From Pseudomonas putida (GTDB lineage: Bacteria > Pseudomonadota > Gammaproteobacteria > Pseudomonadales > Pseudomonadaceae): 45,720 bases of DNA. A program made the position numbers and the translations under genes. The notes below the pieces were generated by a model that saw nothing but the letters and a program-made list of their open reading frames with translations, was not told the DNA's origin and ran no database searches. Position 1 is the stretch's first letter. Every line of letters begins with the position of its first letter. Positions 36,181-44,090 of the stretch are shown piece by piece. The stretch is from the NCBI RefSeq assembly GCF_028682175.1, contig NZ_JANHKS010000043.1:1-45720 (forward strand), in the 5' to 3' direction.

Positions 36181-36603
36181 GGTGGGCATGATCTCGAGCA
36201 CTGTAGGAGCGCGCTTGCCCGCGACGGCGTCGTGTCAGCCAACCCATCCGGCGCTGACGCATCGCTCCCGCCGGCAAGCCGTGCTGCTACGGGTGGTGGG
36301 CATGATCACACGCACTGTAGGAGCGCGCTTGCCCGCGACACGTCGTGTCAGCCAACCCATCCGGCGCTGACGCATCGCTCCCGCCGGCAAGCCGTGCTGC
36401 TACGGGTGGTGGGCATATCACACGCACTGTAGGAGCGCGCTTGCCCGCGACGGCGTCGTGTCAGCCAACCTATCCGGCGCTGACGCACCGCGCCCGCCGG
36501 CAAGCCGTGCTGCTACGGGTGGTGGGCATGATCACGCGCACTGTAGGAGCGCGCTTGCCCGCGACGGCGTCGTGTCAGCCAATCCATCCGGCGCTGACGC
36601 ATC
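36150..36603. repeat. Four tandem 113-114 bp units, each with two REP types
   Basis: Units begin at 36150, 36264, 36377 and 36490, and the pattern ends at 36603. Every unit has one REP of the GGCAAGCCGTGCTGCTACGG class, then GGTGGGCAT, then one of the TAGGAGCGCGCTTGCCCGCG class, then GTCAGCCAA and CCGGCGCTGACGCA. Units differ at only a few bases. A single reversed copy of the second class (36606-36630) closes the array. The block lies upstream of roxS. Confidence 0.92.
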
Positions 36604-36686
36604 GTGGTCGCGGGCAAGCGCGCTCCTACGGATGCGCGATGTGTGGCGCTTTGACGCACTTTCAAGGAAAGCGCTGCTTCATTGGT

Positions 36687-36692
36687 TATACT
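36687..36692 (+). promoter_or_regulatory. Candidate -10 box of roxSR
   Basis: TATACT matches the sigma-70 -10 at five of six positions and lies 35 bases before the roxS ATG, downstream of the repeat array. The -35 region (AAGGAA) is poor, so an activator may be needed. Confidence 0.4.
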
Positions 36693-36727
36693 CCTTGCGA
36701 TTCGCCAGGAGCGCATCAGGAGAGCTC

Positions 36728-37987
36728 ATGCTCGCCCCCGTCCAAGTACTTTCCGCCACGCGCCAGAACCTCTGGCGACTGACTTTCGTCCGCATTCTGG
36801 TGCTCGGTGCCCAAGCCGGCTCGGTGGGCTTCGCCTACCTGTTCAATCTGTTGCCCTTACCCTGGCTGCAACTGGACATCACCCTGGGCTTCTCGGCCAT
36901 CGTCTGTCTGCTCACGGCCATTCGCCTGCGCACCTCGTGGCCGGTGACCGAACTCGAATACGCCGTGCAACTGGCCTTCGACCTGTTTATCCACAGCGCG
37001 CTGCTGTTCTACTCCGGTGGCTCGACCAACCCGTTCGTGTCGTATTACCTGGTGCCGCTGACCATCGCTGCGGTGACTCTGCCCTGGCGCTATTCGCTGA
37101 TCCTGTCCGGCATCGCCCTGGCGCTGTACACCTTGATGCTGGCCAACTTCTATCCCATCGATACCGTCGCCTTCGCCCGCGAGAAACTGCAGATCTACGG
37201 CATGTGGCTGAGCTTTGCGCTCGCGGCGGGGGTCATCACCTTCTTTGCTGCACGCATGGCCGAGGAACTGCGCCGCCAGGAGCAGATGCGTGCCTTGCGC
37301 CGCGAAGAAGGCGCGCGGGACCAGCAACTGCTCGCCGTGGCCACCGAAGCCGCCGGCGCGGCCCATGAACTGGGCACGCCACTGGCGACCATGAGCGTAT
37401 TGCTCAAGGAGATGCAGCAGGACCACAAGGATCCGGCGCTGCAAGAGGACCTGTCGGTGCTGCAGGACCAGGTCAAGCTGTGCAAGGAGACGCTGCAGCA
37501 ACTGGTGCGCGCCGCCGAGGCCAATCGCAGGCTCGCTGTGCAGGAACAGACGGTCACCCACTGGCTGGACCAGGCGCTGAACCGCTGGCACCTGATGCGT
37601 CCCGAATCGACCTATCGCTTCCAGCGGCTGGGGCAGGGCGAGGTACCGACGGTCGCGCCGCCTCCCGACCTGACCCAGGCACTGCTGAACTTGCTCAATA
37701 ACGCCGCCGACGCCTGCCCCGAAGGGTTGGAGGTGAGTCTGGACTGGACCCCGCTGGAGATTCGCATCAGCATCCGTGATCACGGTGCTGGCGTGCCGCT
37801 GGCGGTGGCCGAACAGATCGGCAAACCCTTTTTCACCACCAAGGGCAAAGGCTTCGGCCTGGGCCTGTTCCTGAGCAAGGCCAGCGTGACTCGCGCAGGC
37901 GGCTCGGTAAAACTCTATCCTCACGAGGAAGGCGGCACGCTCACCGAGCTGCGCCTGCCCCGTCAAGCACCAGGAGAAGAAGCATGA
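36728..37987 (+). CDS. roxS: Redox-sensing histidine kinase RoxS (RegB/PrrB type)
   Basis: A 419-aa inner-membrane sensor with about six N-terminal spans (residues 20-175) followed by DHp and ATPase domains. Residues tied to redox sensing in RegB are present: GGSTNPF (97-103), the quinone-site motif, and C252 in KLCKETL. The phospho-acceptor is H213 in AAHELGTPL. The N-box (NNAADA), DHGAG and GKGFGLGL (374-380) are intact. I chose the ATG at 36728 after CAGGAGAGCT; an open frame extends upstream through the repeat array but is not real coding. It overlaps roxR by 4 bp. The homologue controls cyanide-insensitive respiration in P. aeruginosa. Confidence 0.93.
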   Translation: MLAPVQVLSATRQNLWRLTFVRILVLGAQAGSVGFAYLFNLLPLPWLQLDITLGFSAIVCLLTAIRLRTSWPVTELEYAVQLAFDLFIHSALLFYSGGSTNPFVSYYLVPLTIAAVTLPWRYSLILSGIALALYTLMLANFYPIDTVAFAREKLQIYGMWLSFALAAGVITFFAARMAEELRRQEQMRALRREEGARDQQLLAVATEAAGAAHELGTPLATMSVLLKEMQQDHKDPALQEDLSVLQDQVKLCKETLQQLVRAAEANRRLAVQEQTVTHWLDQALNRWHLMRPESTYRFQRLGQGEVPTVAPPPDLTQALLNLLNNAADACPEGLEVSLDWTPLEIRISIRDHGAGVPLAVAEQIGKPFFTTKGKGFGLGLFLSKASVTRAGGSVKLYPHEEGGTLTELRLPRQAPGEEA

Positions 37988-38544
37988 CTGACGAAATCCA
38001 GGTCGAAGGCGAAGAACTGCCGCACCTGTTGCTGGTGGACGACGACGCCACCTTTACCCGCGTGATGGCCCGCGCCATGGCTCGCCGTGGTTTCCGCGTC
38101 AGCACCGCAGGTTCCGCCGAAGAAGGCCTTATCCTGGCCCAGCAGGACCTGCCGGACTACGCCACGGTCGACCTCAAGATGGAAGGCGACTCGGGGCTGG
38201 TCCTGTTGCCACGCTTGCTGGAACTGGACCCGGAAATGCGGGTCCTGATACTGACCGGTTATTCGAGCATTGCCACGGCGGTCGAGGCGATCAAGCGCGG
38301 CGCCTGCAACTACCTGTGCAAGCCGGCCGACGCCGACGACGTGCTCGCAGCGCTGCTGTCCGAACACGCCGACCTCGACACCCTGGTGCCGGACAACCCC
38401 ATGTCGGTGGACCGCCTGCAGTGGGAGCACATCCAGCGTGTGCTGACCGAGCATGAGGGCAATATTTCGGCTACCGCGCGGGCGCTGGGCATGCATCGCC
38501 GCACGCTGCAAAGGAAATTGCAGAAGCGTCCCGTGCGCCGCTAA
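37984..38544 (+). CDS. roxR: Response regulator RoxR (RegA/PrrA type)
   Basis: The 186-aa cognate regulator of RoxS. The receiver domain has the acidic triad start LLLVDDD (15-21), phospho-acceptor D63 in TVDLKM, and later Thr/Lys conserved in LILTGYSS and CKPAD. A short linker with the RegA-type proline-containing stretch leads to a Fis-like helix-turn-helix (EHEGNISATARALGMHRRTLQRKLQK). Start ATGA overlap with roxS indicates coupled translation. It should control respiratory and redox genes outside this window. Confidence 0.94.
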   Translation: MTDEIQVEGEELPHLLLVDDDATFTRVMARAMARRGFRVSTAGSAEEGLILAQQDLPDYATVDLKMEGDSGLVLLPRLLELDPEMRVLILTGYSSIATAVEAIKRGACNYLCKPADADDVLAALLSEHADLDTLVPDNPMSVDRLQWEHIQRVLTEHEGNISATARALGMHRRTLQRKLQKRPVRR

Positions 38545-38688
38545 GGGCCATCCCGGAGGTTGGTCGAGCAGGCTCGAAGACCGATCCGAAGCACGCAGGG
38601 ACAGTTAACATTTTCTTCATGGAAGATCTCGTGTGGCGTCTGGCACATTGGGGCTGACGCCACTTAATGCCTGCCATCGAGTTATCAC

Positions 38689-40425
38689 ATGAATCAAAAC
38701 GCCGAATACTCTGCGGCCAACGATACGTCCCGTGGCCAGTTCTTCAAGAAAGTCTGGCACCTGATCACCCCCTACTGGCGCAGCGAGGAAAAGGGCATCG
38801 CCTGGCTGCTGCTGGTGGTGGTGATTGCGCTGGTGCTGTTCGATGTGGCTGTGTCGGTCTGGGTCAACAGCTGGTACCGCGACTTCTACAACTCCCTGCA
38901 ACAGAAGGACCTGGCAGCCTTCACCCACCTGATGCTGTATTTCTGCGGGATTGCCGCGGTGTCGATCCTGGCGGCGGTGTATCGGCTGTACCTGACACAG
39001 ATGCTGACGATTCGCTGGCGGACGTGGCTCACCGAGAAACACTTTGCCCGCTGGCTGGATCACAAGAACTACTATCGCCTGGAGCAGGGCGGCTACACCG
39101 ACAACCCTGATCAGCGCTTGAGCGAAGACCTCAACAGCTTCACCTCCACCACCCTGAGTCTGGTGCTGGGGCTGATCAGCACGGTCGTCAGCCTGGTGTC
39201 TTTTTCGGTCATCCTGTGGGGCGTGTCCGGCAGCATCGAACTGTTCGGTATGGAAATTCCGGGTTACATGTTCTGGTGTGCGCTGCTGTATGCGGGCATC
39301 GGCAGCTGGCTGGCCCACCTCATCGGGCGACGCCTGATCGGCCTGAGCAACAAACAGCAACGTTACGAAGCCGACCTGCGTTTTGCCATGGTGCGCATTC
39401 GCGAGAACGCCGAGAGCATCGCCCTGTATGACGGCGAGGCCAACGAGAACCGCCGCCTGACGTCACGCTTCAAGCTGGTCTGGAGCAACTTCTGGGACAT
39501 CATGGGCGTGCAGAAACGCCTGAAGTTCTTCACCACCGGCTACGGCCAGATCGCGATCATCTTCCCCTTCGTGGTCGCCGCGCCGCGGTATTTCGCCGGC
39601 AAGATCGAACTGGGCGAACTGATGCAGATCAACTCGGCCTTTGGCAGCGTTCAGGAAAACTTCAGTTGGTTCATCGATGCCTACGTGTCGCTGGCGGGCT
39701 GGCGCGCGACTTCCGACCGTCTGCTGGCTTTCCGTCAGGCCATGACCGAAAACGAAGAACGCCACAGCGCGATCAAGCTCAACCGGGAAGGGCATGAGCT
39801 CAAGCTCGAACAGCTCAGCCTGGACTTGGTGGGCGATCGCCAACTGCTCGATCACGCCAACGCGAAAATCGCGGCGGGCGATCACGTGATGCTCAGCGGT
39901 CGCTCCGGCAGCGGCAAGAGCACGCTGTTGCGGGCGATGGGTGGTCTGTGGAGCGACGGCTCCGGGACCATGGACCTGCCGGCCGGTCGTTACCTGTTCC
40001 TGCCGCAGAAACCCTATCTGCCCATTGGCACGCTGCGCGAGGCCCTGAGTTATCCACAACCGCCAGACGTCTACCCGGCCGAGCGCTTTGCCCAGGTGCT
40101 GGAAACCTGCCGGCTGGGCCATCTGGTGTCACGTCTGGACGAAAGCAACCACTGGCAACGCATGCTGTCCCCCGGGGAACAGCAGCGCGTGGCCTTTGCT
40201 CGGGCACTGCTGTATGCACCGGACTGGCTGTATCTGGACGAAGCCACCTCGGCCATGGACGAAGAAGACGAAGCGGCGCTGTATCAGGCGCTGCTCGATG
40301 AGCTGCCAGGTGTGACGCTGCTGAGCATCGGCCACCGCAGCAGTCTCAAGCGTTTCCATCGTCGTCATCTGCGCATCGAGGGCGGTCAATTGCGCGAGCA
40401 ACCCCACGCTGAAACGGTGATTTAG
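38689..40425 (+). CDS. SbmA/BacA-like ABC transporter, fused permease-ATPase
   Basis: A 578-aa inner-membrane protein of the ABC_membrane_2 (SbmA/BacA, YddA) group. Residues 1-345 hold about six membrane helices and the family features SWYRDFYNSLQ and NPDQRLSEDLNSFT. The ATPase domain follows, with Walker A GRSGSGKST (404-412), signature LSPGEQQR and Walker B LYLDEATSAMD. Relatives move peptides, modified peptides or cobalamin-like molecules; the direction is not predictable here. No strong ribosome-binding site is seen before the ATG at 38689. It stands alone, between roxR and the sugar-acid genes. Confidence 0.88.
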   Translation: MNQNAEYSAANDTSRGQFFKKVWHLITPYWRSEEKGIAWLLLVVVIALVLFDVAVSVWVNSWYRDFYNSLQQKDLAAFTHLMLYFCGIAAVSILAAVYRLYLTQMLTIRWRTWLTEKHFARWLDHKNYYRLEQGGYTDNPDQRLSEDLNSFTSTTLSLVLGLISTVVSLVSFSVILWGVSGSIELFGMEIPGYMFWCALLYAGIGSWLAHLIGRRLIGLSNKQQRYEADLRFAMVRIRENAESIALYDGEANENRRLTSRFKLVWSNFWDIMGVQKRLKFFTTGYGQIAIIFPFVVAAPRYFAGKIELGELMQINSAFGSVQENFSWFIDAYVSLAGWRATSDRLLAFRQAMTENEERHSAIKLNREGHELKLEQLSLDLVGDRQLLDHANAKIAAGDHVMLSGRSGSGKSTLLRAMGGLWSDGSGTMDLPAGRYLFLPQKPYLPIGTLREALSYPQPPDVYPAERFAQVLETCRLGHLVSRLDESNHWQRMLSPGEQQRVAFARALLYAPDWLYLDEATSAMDEEDEAALYQALLDELPGVTLLSIGHRSSLKRFHRRHLRIEGGQLREQPHAETVI

Positions 40426-40452
40426 CAGCACCATGCCGCAAAAACCTACGAA

Positions 40453-40500
40453 CTCGCCGGGTTTGTTATGTGATCGTACAACCCGGTGAGCTATGATTAG
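40453..40500 (+). promoter_or_regulatory. Promoter/operator region of the FadR-type regulator
   Basis: The motif ATCGTACAAC (40473-40482) is the reverse complement of GTTGTACGAT found at the kdgD promoter. A -10 candidate TATGAT lies at 40492-40497, so the operator falls in the promoter spacer, as expected for autorepression. An imperfect stem (40453-40466 with 40478-40490) overlaps it and may also help end the upstream transcript. Confidence 0.6.
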
Positions 40501-40523
40501 ACTTTCACCGTATTTAGAGACGC

Positions 40524-41282
40524 ATGTTGGATATGGAAAATCAGAGTGCTCCGCCTCGCGCACGTAGAAAGCACCGCAGCCTCGCCCAGGAGTTGGTTAC
40601 TGAACTCTCGGAGCGTATTCGCACCGGCGCCCTGAAGCGTGGCGACAAATTGCCCACCGAATCCGCGATCATGGAAGAGCAGGGGGTCAGCCGCACCGTC
40701 GTACGCGAAGCCATTTCCCGTCTGCAGGCCTCGGGGTTGGTGGAAACCCGCCACGGTATCGGTACCTTCGTGCTCGACACGCCGAGCCCCAGCGGTTTTC
40801 GCGTCGATCCTGCGACCATCGTCACCCTGCGTGACGTGATGGCGATCCTCGAGTTGCGCATCAGCCTGGAAGTCGAATCGGCGGGCCTGGCTGCCCAGCG
40901 TCGCAGCCCCGAGCAACTGGCCGACATGCGCGCCGCACTCGATGCCCTCAATGAAAGCGCGGCCCATGCCAGCGATGCGGTAGGTGCCGACTTCCAGTTC
41001 CACATGGCCATAGCGCTGTCCACGGGCAACCGCTACTTCACCGACATCATGAATCACCTGGGCACCAGCATCATTCCGCGTACCCGCCTGAATTCCGCGC
41101 GCCTGGCCCATGACGACCAACAGCACTACATGAGCCGCCTGAGCCGCGAGCACGAGGAGATCTACGAGGCCATCGCCCGCCAGGACTCCGACGCCGCCCG
41201 CGCTGCCATGCGCCTGCACCTGACCAACAGCCGCGAACGCCTGCGCCACGCCCATGAAGAGGCGGAGTCGCAGCGCGCCTGA
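40524..41282 (+). CDS. FadR-family (GntR) regulator of the galactarate/glucarate genes
   Basis: This 252-aa DNA-binding protein has an N-terminal GntR winged helix (SLAQELVTELSERIRTGALKRGDKLPTESAIMEE, then SRTVVREAISRLQASGLVETRHGIGTFV) and a C-terminal FCD ligand domain with conserved His/Asp residues (FQFHMAIAL, HEEIYEAI, AMRLHLTNS). A second ATG at 40533 is possible. The ligand is probably a sugar acid or breakdown product, since kdgD, the permease and garD follow on the same strand. An identical 10-base element upstream of this gene and of kdgD supports auto- and pathway regulation. Confidence 0.88.
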   Translation: MLDMENQSAPPRARRKHRSLAQELVTELSERIRTGALKRGDKLPTESAIMEEQGVSRTVVREAISRLQASGLVETRHGIGTFVLDTPSPSGFRVDPATIVTLRDVMAILELRISLEVESAGLAAQRRSPEQLADMRAALDALNESAAHASDAVGADFQFHMAIALSTGNRYFTDIMNHLGTSIIPRTRLNSARLAHDDQQHYMSRLSREHEEIYEAIARQDSDAARAAMRLHLTNSRERLRHAHEEAESQRA

Positions 41283-41309
41283 GGTCGTATGACCTGACAT
41301 ACATGACCC

Positions 41310-41381
41310 CCGTAGCAGCACGGCTTGCCGGCGGGGGCGATTTCAATGACGACCCGCCGGCAAGCCGTGCTGCTACGGGGA
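41310..41381. repeat. REP inverted pair between the regulator and kdgD
   Basis: Opposed arms of the GTAGCAGCACGGCTTGCCGG class occupy about 41310-41339 and 41354-41381. The pair ends the regulator transcript and leaves kdgD with its own promoter. Confidence 0.85.
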
Positions 41382-41426
41382 TGTCACCGCTCATCTCCTT
41401 CCCCTAGAAATAATTCGTCCCCCCTA

Positions 41427-41455
41427 TTGAGAGATGTCATTCCTAGTTGTACGAT
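41427..41455 (+). promoter_or_regulatory. kdgD promoter with overlapping operator
   Basis: TTGAGA (41427-41432), a 17-bp spacer and TACGAT (41450-41455) form a good sigma-70 promoter. The -10 box is the end of GTTGTACGAT (41446-41455), the element shared with the regulator's own promoter. A bound FadR-type repressor would cover the -10. Confidence 0.65.
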
Positions 41456-41521
41456 GACTTACGACATCAGCGCAGGTCTGGTGATCCATTCACACAATTA
41501 GCTTCCCAGGGTGTTCGAATA

Positions 41522-42433
41522 ATGAATCCACAAGAACTGAAGTCCATCCTCTCCCACGGTCTGCTGTCTTTCCCGGTCACCGATTTCAATGCCCAGGGCG
41601 ACTTCCATCGCGCGGGTTACATCAAGCGTCTGGAGTGGCTGGCCCCTTACGGCGCCTCCGCGCTGTTCGCCGCTGGCGGTACAGGTGAGTTCTTCTCCCT
41701 GACCGGCGACGAATACTCCCAAATCATCAAGACTGCCGTCGACACCTGCGAAAAGACTGTGCCAATCCTGGCCGGTGTAGGTGGCCCGACCCGTCAGGCG
41801 ATCCAGCAGGCTCAAGAAGCCGAGCGTCTGGGTGCCAAAGGCCTGCTGCTGCTGCCTCACTACCTGACCGAAGCCAGCCAGGACGGCGTTGCCGCCCACG
41901 TTGAAGCGGTCTGCAAATCGGTCAAGATCGGCGTTGTCGTCTACAACCGTAACGTTTGCCGCCTGACCGCGCCGCTGCTGGAAAAACTGGCCGAGCGCTG
42001 CCCTAACCTGATCGGCTACAAAGACGGCCTGGGCGATATCGAACTGATGGTTTCGATCCGTCGTCGCCTGGGCGACCGCTTCTCCTACCTGGGCGGCCTG
42101 CCGACCGCTGAAGTCTACGCCGCTGCCTACAAGGCGCTGGGCGTACCGGTCTACTCCTCGGCGGTGTTCAACTTCGTACCGAAACTGGCGATGGACTTCT
42201 ACCACGCGATCGCCAAAGACGATCACGCCACTGTCGGCAAGCTGATCGACGACTTCTTCCTGCCGTACCTGGACATCCGTAACCGCAAAGCCGGCTACGC
42301 CGTCAGCATCGTCAAGGCAGGCGCGAAAATCGCCGGTTACGACGCAGGTCCGGTCCGCGCTCCGCTGACCGACCTGACTGCAGAAGAGTTCGAAATGCTC
42401 GCTGCACTGATGGACAAGCAAGGCAAGCAGTAA
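41522..42433 (+). CDS. kdgD: 5-dehydro-4-deoxyglucarate dehydratase
   Basis: A 303-aa enzyme of the DapA/N-acetylneuraminate lyase superfamily that dehydrates and decarboxylates 5-keto-4-deoxyglucarate to 2-oxoglutarate semialdehyde. The Schiff-base lysine is K167 in LIGYKDGLGD, with Y141 in VVVYNRN and the GTGE motif at 53-56. The ATG at 41522 gives exactly the family length and N-terminus; an upstream frame from 41447 starts inside the operator and is rejected. It acts on the product of GarD encoded downstream. A 2-oxoglutarate-semialdehyde dehydrogenase must complete the route but is not in the window. Confidence 0.95.
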   Translation: MNPQELKSILSHGLLSFPVTDFNAQGDFHRAGYIKRLEWLAPYGASALFAAGGTGEFFSLTGDEYSQIIKTAVDTCEKTVPILAGVGGPTRQAIQQAQEAERLGAKGLLLLPHYLTEASQDGVAAHVEAVCKSVKIGVVVYNRNVCRLTAPLLEKLAERCPNLIGYKDGLGDIELMVSIRRRLGDRFSYLGGLPTAEVYAAAYKALGVPVYSSAVFNFVPKLAMDFYHAIAKDDHATVGKLIDDFFLPYLDIRNRKAGYAVSIVKAGAKIAGYDAGPVRAPLTDLTAEEFEMLAALMDKQGKQ

Positions 42434-42448
42434 CAGCCACCTGCCGGG

Positions 42449-42476
42449 AAACCGCTGAGCGATCAGCGGTTTTTTG
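42449..42476 (+). terminator. Intrinsic terminator of kdgD
   Basis: The stem AAACCGCTGA / TCAGCGGTTT encloses a 4-base loop and continues in a run of T (to 42475). It implies a separate promoter or read-through for the permease gene. Confidence 0.88.
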
Positions 42477-42689
42477 CCGTCAGGGCACTGTTTATCAAAA
42501 CGCTGCACAGCGCAGCGTTTCGCGCCGGCAAGGCTGCCGATCGCGTGAGTTCTACCCCAGGCGTCACCGTGGCCGCATCTTGAAATAACGCTTCAATCGC
42601 ATCTGGTTTTTAGGGGCAGAGGCGAGCGACACACACACATAAGATCGTTGTTTACCCGCGCAAAAAAATAATTAGTGGGAGTTTCGAAC
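42477..42689 (+). other. Spacer upstream of the MFS permease
   Basis: This spacer has a short palindromic run (cgctgcacagcgcagcg near 42501-42517) and ends with an A-rich stretch before GGGAG and the permease ATG. No copy of the GTTGTACGAT operator is seen. TTGTTT near 42649 followed by TAATTA is a weak promoter at best. Confidence 0.4.
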
Positions 42690-44063
42690 ATGCAAAAAAC
42701 CAAGCCGACTCACGTCCGCTATTTGATCCTGCTCATGCTGTTTCTGGTGACCACGATCAACTATGCCGACCGTGCCACCATCGCCATTGCCGGTTCCAGC
42801 CTGCAAAAGAGCCTTGGCATCGACGCCGTCACCCTCGGATACATCTTCTCTGCCTTTGGCTGGGCCTACGTGGCCGGTCAGATCCCCGGCGGCTGGCTGC
42901 TGGATCGCTTCGGTTCGAAGAAGATCTACGCACTGAGCATTTTCACCTGGTCGCTGTTCACCGTGCTGCAAGGCTATGTCGGTGAATTCGGCCTTTCCAC
43001 CGCCATCGTAGCGCTGTTCATGCTGCGCTTCCTGGTGGGTCTGGCAGAAGCGCCATCCTTCCCTGGCAACGCGCGCATCGTTGCGGCCTGGTTCCCGACC
43101 TCCGAGCGCGGCACCGCCTCGGCGATCTTCAACTCGGCGCAATACTTCGCAACCGTTCTGTTCGCCCCGATCATGGGCTGGATCGTCTTCACCTTCGGCT
43201 GGCAGCACGTGTTCGTGGTGATGGGCGGTATCGGCATCGTGTTTTCGCTGATCTGGCTGAAAGTCATCCACAGCCCGCGCAACCACCCGATGATCAACAA
43301 GGCAGAACTCGATCACATCGCCAACAACGGCGGCATGGTCGATATGGACAACGACAAGGGCAAAGGCAAGAGCGGCGGCCCGAAATGGGACTACGTCAAG
43401 CAACTGCTGACCAACCGCATGATGCTGGGTATCTACTTGGCGCAGTACTGCATCAACGGCATCACCTACTTCTTCCTGACCTGGTTCCCGGTGTACCTGG
43501 TGCAGGAACGCGGCATGACCATCCTCAAGGCCGGTTTCATCGCCTCGTTGCCCGCGATCTGCGGCTTCGTCGGCGGCGTGCTGGGCGGGATCATCTCCGA
43601 CTGGCTGCTGCGTCGCGGCAAATCCCTGACCTTCGCCCGCAAGGCGCCGATCATCGGCGGACTGCTGCTCTCGACCTCCATCGTCACCTGCAACTACGTC
43701 GATATCGAATGGGTCGTGGTGGGCTTCATGGCACTGGCCTTCTTCGGCAAGGGCGTGGGCGCACTGGGCTGGGCGGTGATGTCCGACGCTTCGCCGAAAC
43801 AAATCGCCGGTCTGAGCGGCGGTCTGTTCAACATGTTCGGTAACATCGCGTCGATCACCACCCCGATTGTCATCGGCTACATCATCAGCTCCACCGGCTC
43901 GTTCAAATGGGCTCTGGTATTCGTTGGCGCCAACGCGCTGGTGGCGGTGATCAGCTACGTGTTCATCGTGGGCGAGATCAAACGCGTGGAATTGAAAGAC
44001 ACCCCAACGCAGGGTGATTTGCGGGCCAGCGACGTCGGCGAAATTTCCCAGGCCAAGAGCTGA
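42690..44063 (+). CDS. gudP: Galactarate/glucarate MFS transporter (GudP/GarP type)
   Basis: A 457-aa inner-membrane symporter of the anion:cation symporter branch of the MFS, with about 12 spans. The family start is clear: RYLILLMLFLVTTINYADRATIAIAG, then FGWAYVAGQIPGGWLLDRFGSKK. A central cytoplasmic loop holds about residues 210-235 (DNDKGKGKSGG). The ATG at 42690 follows GGGAG by 8 bases; the upstream GTG/ATG extension is not needed. It should bring in D-galactarate or D-glucarate for GarD, encoded 27 bp downstream. Confidence 0.92.
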   Translation: MQKTKPTHVRYLILLMLFLVTTINYADRATIAIAGSSLQKSLGIDAVTLGYIFSAFGWAYVAGQIPGGWLLDRFGSKKIYALSIFTWSLFTVLQGYVGEFGLSTAIVALFMLRFLVGLAEAPSFPGNARIVAAWFPTSERGTASAIFNSAQYFATVLFAPIMGWIVFTFGWQHVFVVMGGIGIVFSLIWLKVIHSPRNHPMINKAELDHIANNGGMVDMDNDKGKGKSGGPKWDYVKQLLTNRMMLGIYLAQYCINGITYFFLTWFPVYLVQERGMTILKAGFIASLPAICGFVGGVLGGIISDWLLRRGKSLTFARKAPIIGGLLLSTSIVTCNYVDIEWVVVGFMALAFFGKGVGALGWAVMSDASPKQIAGLSGGLFNMFGNIASITTPIVIGYIISSTGSFKWALVFVGANALVAVISYVFIVGEIKRVELKDTPTQGDLRASDVGEISQAKS

Positions 44064-44090
44064 GTCCAAGAAAAATCGAGGAAGACCGTG

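Noticed and set aside
36150..36603. Possible CRISPR array
   Set aside because: The whole 113-114 bp unit is repeated with no unique spacers, and no cas genes are nearby. The units are REP palindromes.
36071..36727. Open frames through the tandem REP array, in frame with roxS
   Set aside because: The repeat unit happens to lack stops. The real roxS start at 36728 has its own ribosome-binding site and the expected N-terminus.
38545..38688. Possible small gene or RNA between roxR and the SbmA-like gene
   Set aside because: No frame with a ribosome-binding site, no hairpin with a T-run and no promoter of quality were seen.
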